Of a stretch of DNA of 64,000 nt, positions 32,061 to 43,050 are shown one piece after another. This DNA is from Lingula anatina. Taxonomy: Eukaryota; Brachiopoda; Lingulata; Lingulida; Lingulidae. A program made the position numbers and the translations under genes. Position 1 is the stretch's first letter. Each line of letters opens with the position of its first letter. The notes below the pieces were generated by a model. The model saw only the letters and a list, made by a program, of their open reading frames with translations, was not told the origin of the DNA and ran no database searches. The stretch covers positions 32,517 through 96,516 of the forward strand of contig NW_019776082.1 in assembly GCF_001039355.2 (NCBI RefSeq), read 5' to 3'.

Positions 32061-33083
32061 TTAACCCTCAAGTGACCGTGTGCGGTCATTTACGACCCCA
32101 GCCATATGATTTAATGTACCATCTCTTTATTTTTTCGAACTTTCTTTCCTAGTTTGAGTTTGTCAGTCTATTAACCCTACACACTTCCACAGTTTTTGGC
32201 AGGGATGAACCAATTAGTGTGGCGTATACATCACAAACTCTTGAGGGGCTATTTATGACCCCGAAGAGAAGCATTGTTTTTAAACATGTTTTTTTTTTTT
32301 TAATTTTGTTTTACTCAAATGTTCCACTTCTTATATTGTATTGCACTGGACCATGTGCTTCATACAACCAGCCAGTGTGCCCAGAACATAGCCACAAACA
32401 AGTGGTTTCAGAAAATTTTTCTTGGAATGTTACTAATAGTGCATCGCTGAATTTAATTTCAGTAGCTTTGTTGGTACTTGTTTTCATAACTGGGTCTCTC
32501 ATTTTGACTGTTACAATTTTCAGGTATCTCACTAATCTAAAGAATTTTGTCGATATCATATAACACATATACAAACAAGATGTTTGTGTGGTTTTTGTTT
32601 TATACGCAAATGTGGTAGTAACATAGGCTGATTGAATGTGTTCTGAGTAGGATGACCTCCTTATCAATATAAGCGTATTACCTAGTCAGCAAGTCAGCTA
32701 AATTTTTTATTTTTATTAGTGTTAGCAGGATGCTAGTTCAACATAAGTCATTTTTTACTCACATTTATTTTCTATGATGTACATTTTCATTGAGTGTCGC
32801 AAAAGAGAAAAATATTTTTGCATGTGGGAACTGAAAAGGACTGTCTAAATAATGTTGTTATGTTGTTCTTAAAATATGTTTTTGGTTATTTCTTGCAATA
32901 AAAGTATAACTTATTACATTAGCTCATTATAAAATGCCTGCCTTAAATGTTGGGAGTAGTATAGGTGTGATAAGCCCCCAACCAGCCTTTTATAATAAGG
33001 ATCCATGTACAGAGCACAATGGTATCATCGATGACCACTTGCTCATTTCAGTCAGTAAAATTGCTTGGTCGTCTGAGGGTTAA
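32061..33083. mobile_element. piggyBac-like element with TTAA target duplications
   Basis: TTAA at 32061-32064 is followed by CCCTCAAGTGACC, and at the other end GGTCGTCTGAGGG is followed by TTAA at 33080-33083. The 13-bp ends are inverted repeats with three mismatches. TTAA target duplication and a CCCT start are hallmarks of the piggyBac superfamily. The element is about 1 kb, too short for a full transposase. One frame contains YCTGPCASYNQPVCPEHSH, reminiscent of a C-terminal cysteine/histidine-rich zinc-binding segment, which may be a transposase relic. Confidence 0.7.
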
Positions 33084-33326
33084 GCCGGTGAAGTTTACAG
33101 CAATTTAGTGAGACTCCCCAGGAAGATAGATCGATCCAAATATGAGTGGTAATGGTCTCTAACACACATCTTCTACTGTTTAGATCTGTTATGACGCACT
33201 GCACTTAGCGACAGCGCTGCAATAGCTTTGTTACGAGTACCTTCCTGAATACCAAGCCTAACCCCCATTGTATAGTGCACTTATTCTTTAAAAATCTTTG
33301 CCATTATTTTATTTACTTACTAAGAG

Positions 33327-33408
33327 GTGAAATCAATGCAAAGTAGGTTTGAAATCAATAAACAGAGACAGTCAGCGCTGTGCATAGCCTGGGAAGTAAA
33401 GTCACACG
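33327..33408 (+). promoter_or_regulatory. TRIM 5' cassette (type 2)
   Basis: GAAATCAATGCAAAGTAGGT, TTTGAAATCAATAA, CAGCGCTGTGCATAGCCTGGG and GTAAAGTCAC before the ATG match the region before copy 4 (39927-40022). The GCGCTGTGC core is shared with the type 1 cassette, but the GC box is missing. Confidence 0.55.
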
Positions 33409-35616
33409 ATGGCCGAGAAAGAATTCTACAACGTCTTCAGTGAGAACTTTTTGATGTGTCATATATGTCTGGAGGAATATAAAGACCCGAGAGTGCTCCC
33501 CTGTTACCACACGTTCTGCCTGGAATGTATTGCTGACCATGCAGCCAAGAATGGTGTCCAGAACAAGTTCTTCTGTCCCGTGTGCCGCCAGGAGATCCCT
33601 GTACCATCAGGTGGGCTAGAAACTCTCATGAGAAACTTCTACATAAGAAAAGTAATAGACTTCATGAAAGATCAGAAAGCGCCCGAGGGGAATCTTTGTG
33701 AGTATTGTAACCATAAAGAGGCCACTTTCATGTGCCAAGGGTGTCCAGAAACCAACCAATTGTGTGCTACATGTCGTGATATTCACGACAAAATCCCGTC
33801 TTGCAAGGGCCATTCCTTAGTACCTCTGTCACAAGTCGATTTCTCAGTTAACCCAGCTGACATGCGAGAACAATTGCGCCACGTTTTAAATAAAGCTCAA
33901 TACTGCGACAAACACGACGGCGAGTTGTTGACATTCTATTGTAAAGAGGATGACACCGTGGCATGTAGAGATTGTATTTTGGAAACTCACAGTAAACATG
34001 ACTTTTTAAAAGTAGGGGATGTGGTGAAAGTTCAACGGGAGTTAATACAAGACAAGCTTAAATGCCTCCCAGCCGAAAAACTGACTCGTTTTGAAAAGGC
34101 CGAAAAAGTCATCGTGGAAACCGAAAACAGGCTGACTGAAAATCAGACAAAGGTTCTTCGTTTGGTGGATTCTCAAAAACTAGCCATGACTAAGGAGATA
34201 AAGGAAAACAGTAAAACACTTAAAAGAGAAATCAAAGGTTATTATCAACAAATAGAGAAGGACGTACGTGAACAGACGGACGAATATTTGACCACTGTCA
34301 AGCAGCATTTGGAAACTTATGAAACAAAAGTACAGTCAGATTACACCGAAATGCAGAAAGTTATAGATGACAAAAGCAACGAAATAACGACAGAAGTTAA
34401 GACACTCACCTCCATGCAGGTGAAGACTTTAGAGGCTGAAAGGGAAAAGCTAGAAATGAACAGAATTTCCATTCAGAGCATTCGTAATTTCACTCAGCAA
34501 CTCACAGACACCGGTTCTGACATTGAGGTCATGGGCCACTCTAAAAAACTCCAAACTAGAATACAGGAGTTACAGACATTAGAACCAGTCTCTGATACCA
34601 AGATAAGCGACATAACATTTACACCAGGGCAAACAAAAATGGGCGTTGTGCTAGAGTTTCCTAAAATCCCTGAACCACGGCCGCTGTCCATCAAAACAGG
34701 GACTATTACTGCCAAAACATACTTGGGTCCGTTGGATGCATGTTTTGGAAGTTTGAAACAAAAGAGAGCGTACAATCCCGAGCTGATGGGGGTTCAGAAC
34801 TTCACATGGCTTGAAACAGCAGAGCGGGGTATTTGTTTTAATGTTCGGGGTTGGGCGTGGGATACCCAGTGCACAGATGACGGATGCACTTTGGTTGTAC
34901 ATGGTAACTTCAACTACCATTTTATGGTGTCCATATTCTCCAGCACAGGTCAATGCAATCGTAAGTTCAGTATAGAGGGAGGGGCGTGGCGTATCACTAC
35001 AGTCAGTAACGATAGATTCGTGGTCACATGTGAGGATAGATACTGTAGACTGTATTCAACATCAGGAAAGTTTATCCGATGTTTTGGTCAGGGTGATATG
35101 TCTGACCCCTGGGGTGTCACTGTTGACCATACAGAGGGTAAAGTGTACGTGTGTGATAGTGGTGCACAGTGCATCTGTGTGTACGACATGATAACATTTA
35201 AACTTGTTAACCGAATTCCCATCCCAATGTGCAGTGGAGGCACATTGTGCTGTGCATACCATCACGGCATCAATGCAATCATAGTCAGCAACGGCAGAAC
35301 CCACTGTGTGTATGCAGTGACACCCCAGGGTGACGTCATGTTCCAATACGGTCAGTTTGGAAGTGGCGACGGACAACTGAGTAATCCAGATGGAGTGTGC
35401 GTAGATAAGTTTGGACACATATTCATAGCTGACTACGGTAATCACAGGGTGGTTGTCCTTGGTTCAGACGGGAGGTTTCTATGTAACGTTTTGACAATGA
35501 GTGACATTGAGAATCCTTTGTCAGTAGAAGTCAATAGGAACGGGGAGCTTGTTGTTGGAACTTACCGAGGTGGAATATCCACGTATAAGTATATAGATTA
35601 TCAATGGCTTATATGA
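33409..35616 (+). CDS. TRIM-NHL protein, copy 3 (735 aa)
   Basis: Intronless and intact. RING: C17-x2-C20-x11-C32-x-H34-x2-C37-x2-C40-x15-C56-x2-C59. B-box1: C97/C100, C109/C112, C119/C122, H126, H135. B-box2: C166, H169, C178, C186, C189, H194, H197. Residues about 205-375 form a K/E-rich coiled coil, followed by a linker and a propeller, with NHL-like blades at about 561-590 (GDMSDPWGVTVDHTEGKVYV) and 649-680 (GSGDGQLSNPDGVCVDKFGH). All zinc ligands are present, so E3 activity is plausible. The variable loop is at about 493-508 (HGNFNYHFM). This copy combines type-A B-box1 (as copies 1, 4, 6) with type-II B-box2 (as copies 2, 5), so it is a mosaic. The start MAEKEFYNVF is shared with copy 4. 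Confidence 0.93.
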   Translation: MAEKEFYNVFSENFLMCHICLEEYKDPRVLPCYHTFCLECIADHAAKNGVQNKFFCPVCRQEIPVPSGGLETLMRNFYIRKVIDFMKDQKAPEGNLCEYCNHKEATFMCQGCPETNQLCATCRDIHDKIPSCKGHSLVPLSQVDFSVNPADMREQLRHVLNKAQYCDKHDGELLTFYCKEDDTVACRDCILETHSKHDFLKVGDVVKVQRELIQDKLKCLPAEKLTRFEKAEKVIVETENRLTENQTKVLRLVDSQKLAMTKEIKENSKTLKREIKGYYQQIEKDVREQTDEYLTTVKQHLETYETKVQSDYTEMQKVIDDKSNEITTEVKTLTSMQVKTLEAEREKLEMNRISIQSIRNFTQQLTDTGSDIEVMGHSKKLQTRIQELQTLEPVSDTKISDITFTPGQTKMGVVLEFPKIPEPRPLSIKTGTITAKTYLGPLDACFGSLKQKRAYNPELMGVQNFTWLETAERGICFNVRGWAWDTQCTDDGCTLVVHGNFNYHFMVSIFSSTGQCNRKFSIEGGAWRITTVSNDRFVVTCEDRYCRLYSTSGKFIRCFGQGDMSDPWGVTVDHTEGKVYVCDSGAQCICVYDMITFKLVNRIPIPMCSGGTLCCAYHHGINAIIVSNGRTHCVYAVTPQGDVMFQYGQFGSGDGQLSNPDGVCVDKFGHIFIADYGNHRVVVLGSDGRFLCNVLTMSDIENPLSVEVNRNGELVVGTYRGGISTYKYIDYQWLI

Positions 35617-36560
35617 TTCGACACTGTGATGATGTTTGAATTGTGATGTTAATCACTGAAGAAAATGTAATGAACACACTAAACGTACGTAGAACCATCC
35701 AGAACTTTGTTTGTTTTACTGATAAAAACTGAAAGTGTGCGGATGTTTTAACTGAGTTAGATAAATATCAGCGTAAAGACATGTGGAATAATCAATTTTA
35801 TCTCTTTTAGCAGATTCATCCTTTGCAGTTTAACCTATAATCTATTTCATTCACAGTTACCTTTCTAATTTGTAGAATGGGATTGTTAACAGTGGAGTTT
35901 TTGTCTGTCAATGAAACTAGTTGACGTTATCTTCTTTTTTATTTTCAGGAGAATATCTTTACATGCATTTAATATGGGATATAACAAGGGTTATAAAGAT
36001 AAAACTTTGCTGGTTATTTGGTTATTATTATTTTATTCCTAAAATTCGATTTGATGTTTTAGAAATAAAACCAAATGAGTTTGGATTATGTTAACCGCCT
36101 TTATTATTATTATTATTATTATTTCACGAAGTACTAGCTTAGATTCAGCTGAACAAACAAACAGAACATGATTGTTTTATAACGTCTGCCATTTGAATTA
36201 AAATTTAAAAAGCAGGAGGAGACATCGAAATATAGTTCCCCATTAGAGGTAATACAAGCACGAACCCTCAGCTTCCTTGGGTTCTGTTCTACGTAGTCCC
36301 CTACCAAGACCCCAAGAGGGAAGGATGGTGAGAGGGAGGGGTGCAGGTAGAAGGTAGATTTTACAGGATTTAATATTAATTGTTTTGAAGTGTCTCATAT
36401 TATTAAGAGGCACACAGTCAAATGTATATGCATGTACAGGCAGATTCCTCCCCATCCCCCAACCCCATCTACATTCTACCTACGCTTATGACTGACGTGA
36501 CTGAAAAAAATGTTGGGGGGGGGGGTAATTTATTTATTCTCAAAAGAAGATAGGCTGTAT
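35617..36560 (+). other. 3' UTR and downstream block of TRIM copy 3
   Basis: The conserved 3'UTR start is followed by AATAAA at 36064-36069 in the AAATGAGTTTGGATTATGTTAA context, then (ATT)n, the hairpin-type block (GAAATATAGTTCCCCATTAGAGG to GTAGTCCCC), and ACGCTTATGACTGACGTGA, as after the other copies. Confidence 0.65.
36064..36069 (+). terminator. Poly(A) signal, TRIM copy 3
   Basis: AATAAA 448 bp after the stop, in the conserved context. Confidence 0.6.
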
Positions 36561-36759
36561 ATAAATGACAGTAGACGAGGACATTGATTTCTCTGCGGTC
36601 TTTGTCCTTTGTTGATTCCATGATGTTCCAAGAGGTCATCTTAACATGTCAGGTTACGCTATCTACAGTATACGCTATCAAAACCAGAGCAGGGGTTTCC
36701 AGTTCAGGTGTTATGATGTTGTTTTCAAGATGTCACTTCAGAATAGAAGAGTCGATTGA

Positions 36760-38210
36760 AAAACGACATGTACCAGGATATTTATTGAATAGGTGCCCAC
36801 AGTGCGTAATTTTGCCGTACCCCGGGGTAGCGGTGTTTTCCGCATTTCTTTCCATTAAACGAGGTTTGCACACATCCATGCCATTAAAAAATCAACATAA
36901 TTTTGCTTTCCCTCGCTACAAGCATACGTGGTATGCAGTAAAGTGCTTTTGATAACTATAAGTGTTCACCCCCCCTCAAACACACACACGTTATTGTATG
37001 ACGCTTTCCACAGTGTAGACAGCTGCTTCGTCACTTCGCCAATGAAATTGATAAATCAAGTACACCTTTCAGTATTGACGATTTATAAGAGAAAACCTTA
37101 GCATCTTTACAAATGTATTTCCCAAATGTACTACTATGGAACGTGGTTATAGTGTAGTCAGTGTCTTTTCATATGTTTATTTATCTATTTAATCACTTAC
37201 GTACTTGATTATTTGTGAGAAAAGTACGTAATTACCCTGTGATAAGTAACGTAAATGAGACTGATTAAATCTTGCTATAACCTATAATGAATTTTTACTT
37301 CATCAATATACACCCTTGGTAATGCAAATATTTATATGGTACTCAACATTGGAAATATATCGATTTCTCCGTGTCTCAGGACAAATCGATGGTCATGTGT
37401 ATTATTTTGTCTACTGTGACCGATTTTAACTTACTGAACAATTACAACAGACGGTATCGGTAACAACGCTATCTTTACACTATCCACTATCGAGTAGGAT
37501 ATCCAGCAGTTTCATGATGCCCTTTCTCTCTTCAATATATAAATGGTTACAAAAACGATATGCGTTGGACTATTTATCGTATCGATTCCCACACTTTTTA
37601 ATTGGTGTTCCCAGTTTTCGGTGCATAATTTTGCTGTACTCCCCGAGAAGCAGTTTTTCCAAACTTTCTTCAGTTGCTAATATCTCCTGCACATACATGA
37701 GCTTTTTAAAAAACAGTATTAATCTTGCTTCGCTGGGCATTAAGCAAAGAGCGTGGGTAATAACTAAGGATATAATTGATCCTTTCGAACACACCTATTA
37801 CACATGCGCATACATGTACGTCGTACACGCTGCAGTATAGATTGCCTCGTCCATGAATTGACAAAATTACACCTGGTATTATTGATTTTTTCAAATCAAT
37901 TATTGCTTAATATGTGATTTTTTTTTCAAATTCTGTGCCCCCTGCTAGTTGTACTGCAAGAACTACGTTTGCCCACTTACAGTGGTTTTATGTGTGGTTA
38001 TCACTCCAAAAAATTTAACATCTGTAAATTTAATATATTAGTGACAATAAAAGTAATCATACGCCCTTAGTAATCTAAATATTGCGGTGGTTAATAGAAA
38101 GATCGACTGATTTCTCCATTTCTCAGGACAAATCGATGGTCTTATGTATTGTTTTGTCAACTTTTTCTTTTTTTCCACCTCCTGAACACTTTATGCCACG
38201 TCGTGTTTGT
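36760..38210. repeat. Diverged tandem duplication (~750-bp spacing)
   Basis: GTGCGTAATTTTGCCGTACCCC (about 36797) resembles GTGCATAATTTTGCTGTACTCC (about 37620). TTCTCCGTGTCTCAGGACAA and AATCGATGGTCATGTGTATT (37365-37405) match 38113-38150. ORFs of 108-122 codons on the plus strand run through it without family features. Confidence 0.6.
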
Positions 38211-38370
38211 TACTTATGAACAGACAAGTCTTGTCCTCTATTGGGCGGATCTTAAATCATCTTCATTACGTGGTGCATAAAATACTAGGTTCTCACAAAC
38301 TAAAGCAATTTATGAATGCAAATTATTTTAAACAGCGATAAACAGGAGCGGTTGGCTCATAGATAGTGAA

Positions 38371-38430
38371 ATAGCAGCAGTGGCTTGAAAGAGCTCTGCT
38401 AGTCTTCAGTGGGAACTTTTTAACGTGACT
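38371..38430 (+). pseudogene. Decayed TRIM start region
   Basis: AGCAGTGGCTTGAAAGAGCT, CTGCTAGTCTTCAGTGGGAA and CTTTTTAACGTG correspond to codons for MA..ASKELC.VFSENFLT of the TRIM family, without the ATG and with stops. Unrelated sequence follows. Confidence 0.6.
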
Positions 38431-38524
38431 CTTTATAAAGAAATCTTATTTTTCTCGAGCAAAACAAAAAAAAAAGCAATTTCACCTACATGTACCCACG
38501 AATTACCAGCAGGCGGTAAGTAAA

Positions 38525-38577
38525 CACACACACACACACACGTGCACACACACACACACACACACACGTGCACAAAA
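38525..38577. repeat. (CA)n microsatellite
   Basis: CA run interrupted by two CGTG units. Confidence 0.85.
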
Positions 38578-39049
38578 TCACACGCACGCAGTCCAACATA
38601 CACAGGTACACTCACATTCCCGGAGCAGAAAAAACATTTTCGAGAAAAGAGAGGTCAAAGTGGCCATTGGTACGAACTATATTTATATGAATTACCAGAG
38701 GCAACTTTTTTTTTTTAGTTTTTTACCACAAATAAATTTATTTAAGACATTAACTGAACGCCAGGGGGGCTTTCAATGGCTTTGGAACTCCCGATTACTA
38801 AGAAAGTTAGAGCAGCCTTTTCTACTTTCTTCTGATTAGATTTCCAGGAAAATGGTTTTCAGGCGTCATAGTTGCTTAGAATATCATACCTTCTGGATAA
38901 GACGAGGTTTAACATTTCAACAAAACTAGTAAACGACAACATAGGAAGATCTCGCAGCGTGTTAACGATTAACTATTATTCTGATAATTTCAACCAGGGG
39001 TTTTAAATTTAAAAAAAAAAGGTAAATTAAAGGTGGACTCCATTTTAAT

Positions 39050-39850
39050 TTGGTCCGGGCCTTACATCATAGAAAGGGAGCCAGCCAGGGCAGTGTCCCT
39101 ATAGAGCTGCTACCATTTTACAGGCAAGTTGAGTGCAGAAATATGGTTGATTTGTACCTGTTCTTCTTTCTATCTCTCGTTTATACAGAAAAACACTCAT
39201 GGACATTCCATGGGGTCCCGGGGCATCATATGTATCCGAAGCAAGAACGAGGCTCTATAGAATTCCTGTAAAGTCCCAGAAAGTCTAATAGAAGGACCTA
39301 TGAACTTTTCGTAAGGGAAGACAGCACACACAGCTACATCTATATCATTACTTGTGGAAAGCACTGCACTGATAGCTGGTGATACAGATATTTGTTTAAT
39401 TAGTAAAAGGTTACCGCTATACTGGCTAATAAGGAAGGGGAGTTAGGCACGCACACAATCTCACACAGGAACACACACGTATACAGAAACACACACAATC
39501 GCACACACAATCTCACACAAAGGCACGGACAGAGAGAGAGAGAGGAAAAGAGAGAGAGAGACGGAAGTGGGCAAACACCACACAAAATGCTCTGGATAGC
39601 ATAGCTTAACCATGATCTTACATCATCCTCGCATTCAACAAAAAATGACATTATTTTTATTGTTACACGTCTTTGATCGTTTCTTTACCAGGTACCTGTA
39701 CAATAACTGGTTCATTTTGTTTTTAAGTCGCGCACTACATAAAACAGCACTACGAGTACATATACCCCCTACGACATGTATACGTATAAATTTAAAAGGC
39801 ATATGTTCTACTTGGTTTGATTTTTGGTTCGTGGAATAAAAGAAAAACAC
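39050..39850. repeat. ~1-kb repeat, copy C
   Basis: It contains the blocks TTTTCGTAAGGGA, CTTGTGGAAAGCACTGCACT, TAGCTGGTGATACAGATATT, the CA/GA tract and CTTAACCATGATCTTACATC in the same order as copies A and B, 10 kb away. It lies directly upstream of TRIM copy 4. Confidence 0.7.
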
Positions 39851-39926
39851 CCGAATTACAATCACACTCTCCGTTCTGAAGTTCACTTATTATTTGAATA
39901 TCTCCATCAATATTACATTTACATAC

Positions 39927-40022
39927 TAAAGGCGAAATCAATGCAAGGTAGCTTTGAAATCAATAACACGGGAGGGTCGACGTCTGCACAGCTCTTTGCC
40001 AAACCTGGGAGGTAAAGTCACG
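39927..40022 (+). promoter_or_regulatory. TRIM 5' cassette (type 2), copy 4
   Basis: Matches 33327-33408 (GAAATCAATGCAAGGTAGCT, CCTGGGAGGTAAAGTCACG). An upstream in-frame ATG at 39954 lies within this conserved flank. Confidence 0.55.
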
Positions 40023-42206
40023 ATGGTCGAGAAAGAATTCTACAACGTCTTTAGTGAGAATTTTTTAACGTGTCATATATGCCTGGAGAAATTTAAAGAC
40101 CCGAGAGTGCTCCCCTGTTACCACACGTTCTGCCTGGAATGTATTGCTGACCATGCAGCCAAAAATGGTGTCCAGAACAAGTTCTCCTGTCCCGTGTGTC
40201 GCCAAGAGGCCCCCGTACCACCAGGTGGGTTAGAAACTCTCGTGAAAAACTTCTTCTTAAGAAAAGTAACAGACTTCATTAAAGAACAGAAAGCGCCCGC
40301 AGGGAGACTTTGTGAGTATTGTAACCATAAAGAGGCCACTTTCATGTGCCGAGGATGTCCAGAAACCAACAAACTGTGCGCTACATGTCGTGATATTCAC
40401 GACAAAATCCCGTCTTGCAAGGGCCATTCGTTAGTACCGCTGTTTCAAGTAGACTTGTCAGCTGACCCAGTTAGTATACGAGAACAATTACGCCACGTAT
40501 TAGATAAAGCTCAATGCTGCGACAAACACGACGGAGAACCGCTGGCATTCTATTGTGAAAACGATGACACTGTTATATGCAGGGAATGTATTGTAAAAGT
40601 TCACAGCAAACACGACTTTAAAGAATTAGGGGATGTGGTGAAAGTTCAACGAGATCTAATACAAGAAAAGCTGAGATGTCTCCCTACTGAGAGATTATCT
40701 CGTTTTGAAAAGGCAGAAAAGGTTATTGTACAAACAGAAAAGAGACTGACAGTAAACCAGAAAAAGGTTCTTCGTTTGGTGGATTCGCAAAAATTAGCTA
40801 TGGCGAAGGAGATAAAAGAAAACAGCAAAACTATTGAAAGAGAAATCAAAGATTATTATCAACAAGTAGAGAAGGACGTACGTCAACAGATCGACGCGTA
40901 TTTAACATCTGTCAAACAGCATTTGGAAATTTATGAAACAAAAGTACAGTCAGAATATATCGAAATGCAGAAAGATATAAATGACAAAAGCAACGAAATA
41001 ACGACAGAAGTTAAGACACTCACCTCCACGCAGGTAAAGACTTTAGAAGCTGAAAAGGACAAGCAAGAAATGAACAAGATTTCCATTCAGAGTATTCGTG
41101 ATTTCGCTCAGCAGCTCACAGACACCGGTTCTGACATCGAGGTCATGACCCACTCTAAAAAACTCCAAACTAGAATCCAGGAGTTACAGGCAGTAGAACC
41201 AGTCCTTGATACCAAGGTCACCGATATAACATTTACACCAGGGCAAACAGATATGGACGTTGTGCTACAGTTGCCTAAAATCCCTGAACCACAGCTGTCC
41301 ATCAAAACAGGATCCATTACGGCCAAAACATACCGGGGTCCTTTGGATACGTATTTTGGGAATTTGAAACAAAAGAGAGCGTACTGTCCCGAGTTGATGG
41401 GGGTTCAGACATTCACATGGCTTGAAACACCAGAGCGGGATATTTGTTTTAATGTTGAGGCTTCGGCGTGGGATATCCAGTGCACAGATGACGGGAGCAC
41501 TTTAGTTGTATATGGTTACACAATGTCCGTATTCTCCAGCACAGGTCAATGTAATTGTAAGATCAGTATAAAGGGAGGGGCGTGGTGTATCACTACAGTC
41601 TATAACAGTAGATTCGTGGTCACATGCCGAGATAAATACTGTAGACTGTATTCAACATCAGGTCAGGTTATCCGATGTTTTGGTCAGGGTGATATGTCTA
41701 ACCCCTGTGGTGTCACTGTGGACCGTACAGAGGGTAAGGTGTACGTGTGTGATATTGGTGCACAGTGCATCTGTGTGTACGACATAAAATCTTTTCAACT
41801 TGTTCACAAAATCCCTATCCCAATGTGCAGTAAAGGCACACTGCGCTGTGCATACCACCACGGCATCAATGCAATCATAGTCAGCGACTTCAGTGCCCAC
41901 TGTGTGTATGCAGTGACACCCCAGGGTGACGTCATGTTCCAGTACGGAGCACGAGGTCAGATTGGAAGTGGAGACGGACAACTGAGTCATCCACTTGGAG
42001 TGGTCGTAGATAAGTTTGGACACATATTCATAGCTGACTACGGTAATCACAGGGTGGTTGTCCTTGGTTCAGACGGAAGATTTTTACGAAATATTTTGAC
42101 AAAGAGTGACATTGTGAATCCTGTATCAGTCGCTGTCAACAGTAACGGGGAGCTTGTTGTAGGAACTTACCTAGGTGAAATATCCACGTATAAGTATATC
42201 GCTTAG
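40023..42206 (+). CDS. TRIM-NHL protein, copy 4 (727 aa)
   Basis: Intronless and intact: RING (C17/C20...C56/C59), B-box1 type A (CRGCPETNKLCATC), B-box2 type I (CCDKHDGEPLAFYC..CRECIVKVHSKH), coiled coil, propeller with GDMSNPCGVTVDRTEGKVYV and GSGDGQLSHPLGVVVDKFGH blades. The start is placed at 40023 (MVEKEFYNVF) to match copy 3, not at the ATG 23 codons upstream. The variable propeller loop is the shortest in the family (YGYTM). All zinc ligands are kept, so a ubiquitin ligase role is inferred as for copy 3. It ends at a TAG one codon after YIA. Confidence 0.92.
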   Translation: MVEKEFYNVFSENFLTCHICLEKFKDPRVLPCYHTFCLECIADHAAKNGVQNKFSCPVCRQEAPVPPGGLETLVKNFFLRKVTDFIKEQKAPAGRLCEYCNHKEATFMCRGCPETNKLCATCRDIHDKIPSCKGHSLVPLFQVDLSADPVSIREQLRHVLDKAQCCDKHDGEPLAFYCENDDTVICRECIVKVHSKHDFKELGDVVKVQRDLIQEKLRCLPTERLSRFEKAEKVIVQTEKRLTVNQKKVLRLVDSQKLAMAKEIKENSKTIEREIKDYYQQVEKDVRQQIDAYLTSVKQHLEIYETKVQSEYIEMQKDINDKSNEITTEVKTLTSTQVKTLEAEKDKQEMNKISIQSIRDFAQQLTDTGSDIEVMTHSKKLQTRIQELQAVEPVLDTKVTDITFTPGQTDMDVVLQLPKIPEPQLSIKTGSITAKTYRGPLDTYFGNLKQKRAYCPELMGVQTFTWLETPERDICFNVEASAWDIQCTDDGSTLVVYGYTMSVFSSTGQCNCKISIKGGAWCITTVYNSRFVVTCRDKYCRLYSTSGQVIRCFGQGDMSNPCGVTVDRTEGKVYVCDIGAQCICVYDIKSFQLVHKIPIPMCSKGTLRCAYHHGINAIIVSDFSAHCVYAVTPQGDVMFQYGARGQIGSGDGQLSHPLGVVVDKFGHIFIADYGNHRVVVLGSDGRFLRNILTKSDIVNPVSVAVNSNGELVVGTYLGEISTYKYIA

Positions 42207-43050
42207 CAATAGCTTATAGATTTTACACTGAGATGATGTTTGGGTTGTGAAATTAATCACTGAAGAAAATGTAATGAACTCACAACAAACGAATCTTAGA
42301 ATGAACCGGTAATACATGTATGATCGTTTAATATGCACAATGAAAGTGTATATAAATTCTATAATGAAAAAGACACATAGCAGCATTTAAACATTTAACC
42401 CTCTGCAGACCAACATATTATTAAAATGATTTATTTCATTTATAGTTTTTTTTTTAAGAATTTAATTGTTAACAGTTGGCTTCATGTTTATCTGTTAATG
42501 AAATTATGAAACTATGAGATTAGTTGAAATTATCTACTTTTTTATTTTCATGTAAATAATATCCGCAGGCATTATGTTGATATATTTTCACAAGAAATAT
42601 AAACATAAGGCTTTGTTGGTTTTTGGCACTACTTTAAAGTACAAATTGATCTTTTAGAAATAAAATTAAATGAGCTTTGGTTATGTTAATTGGTAATACG
42701 TTAATTGTTAATATGTTAATTGTCTTTATTAACATCATTTTCCTAGGCACTGCCACTAAGATGCAGCTTGACAAAAAGCAGACACAAGCAGCACAGTTCT
42801 TTTTTAAATAGTCTTTATCATTATAATGTCGACTGTGAAGTGTAATGTCCATTTAGAAGACATCCGAGCAGGACCCCCACTTTCTCTCACTGGGCTCTGT
42901 TTGTCGTAGTGTCATGAGGACTGTGCTCTTATCTTTTAATGATAGAAAAGTATCCACCCAAAAGACGCGTAGGGCTCTAAGGTACTGTAGTTTGAGAAAT
43001 GGATTGGTAGAACACACGGGTTCGAAATTAAAAGTACACATATTGTAGAA
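42207..43050 (+). other. 3' UTR and downstream block of TRIM copy 4
   Basis: The conserved 3'UTR start (TTTACACTGAGATGATGTTTGG) is followed by AATAAA at 42659 in the AAATGAGCTTTGGTTATGTTAA context, then a remnant of the hairpin block (CTTTCTCTCACTGGGCTCTG at about 42878). Confidence 0.6.
42659..42664 (+). terminator. Poly(A) signal, TRIM copy 4
   Basis: AATAAA 452 bp after the stop, in the conserved context. Confidence 0.6.

Noticed and set aside
36584-36952. 122-codon plus-strand ORF
   Set aside because: It lies in a diverged tandem duplication whose second copy does not keep the frame, and shows no family motif.
39954-40022. Longer N-terminus for TRIM copy 4
   Set aside because: The extension covers the type 2 5' flank shared with copy 3, where the matching region is upstream of the ATG.
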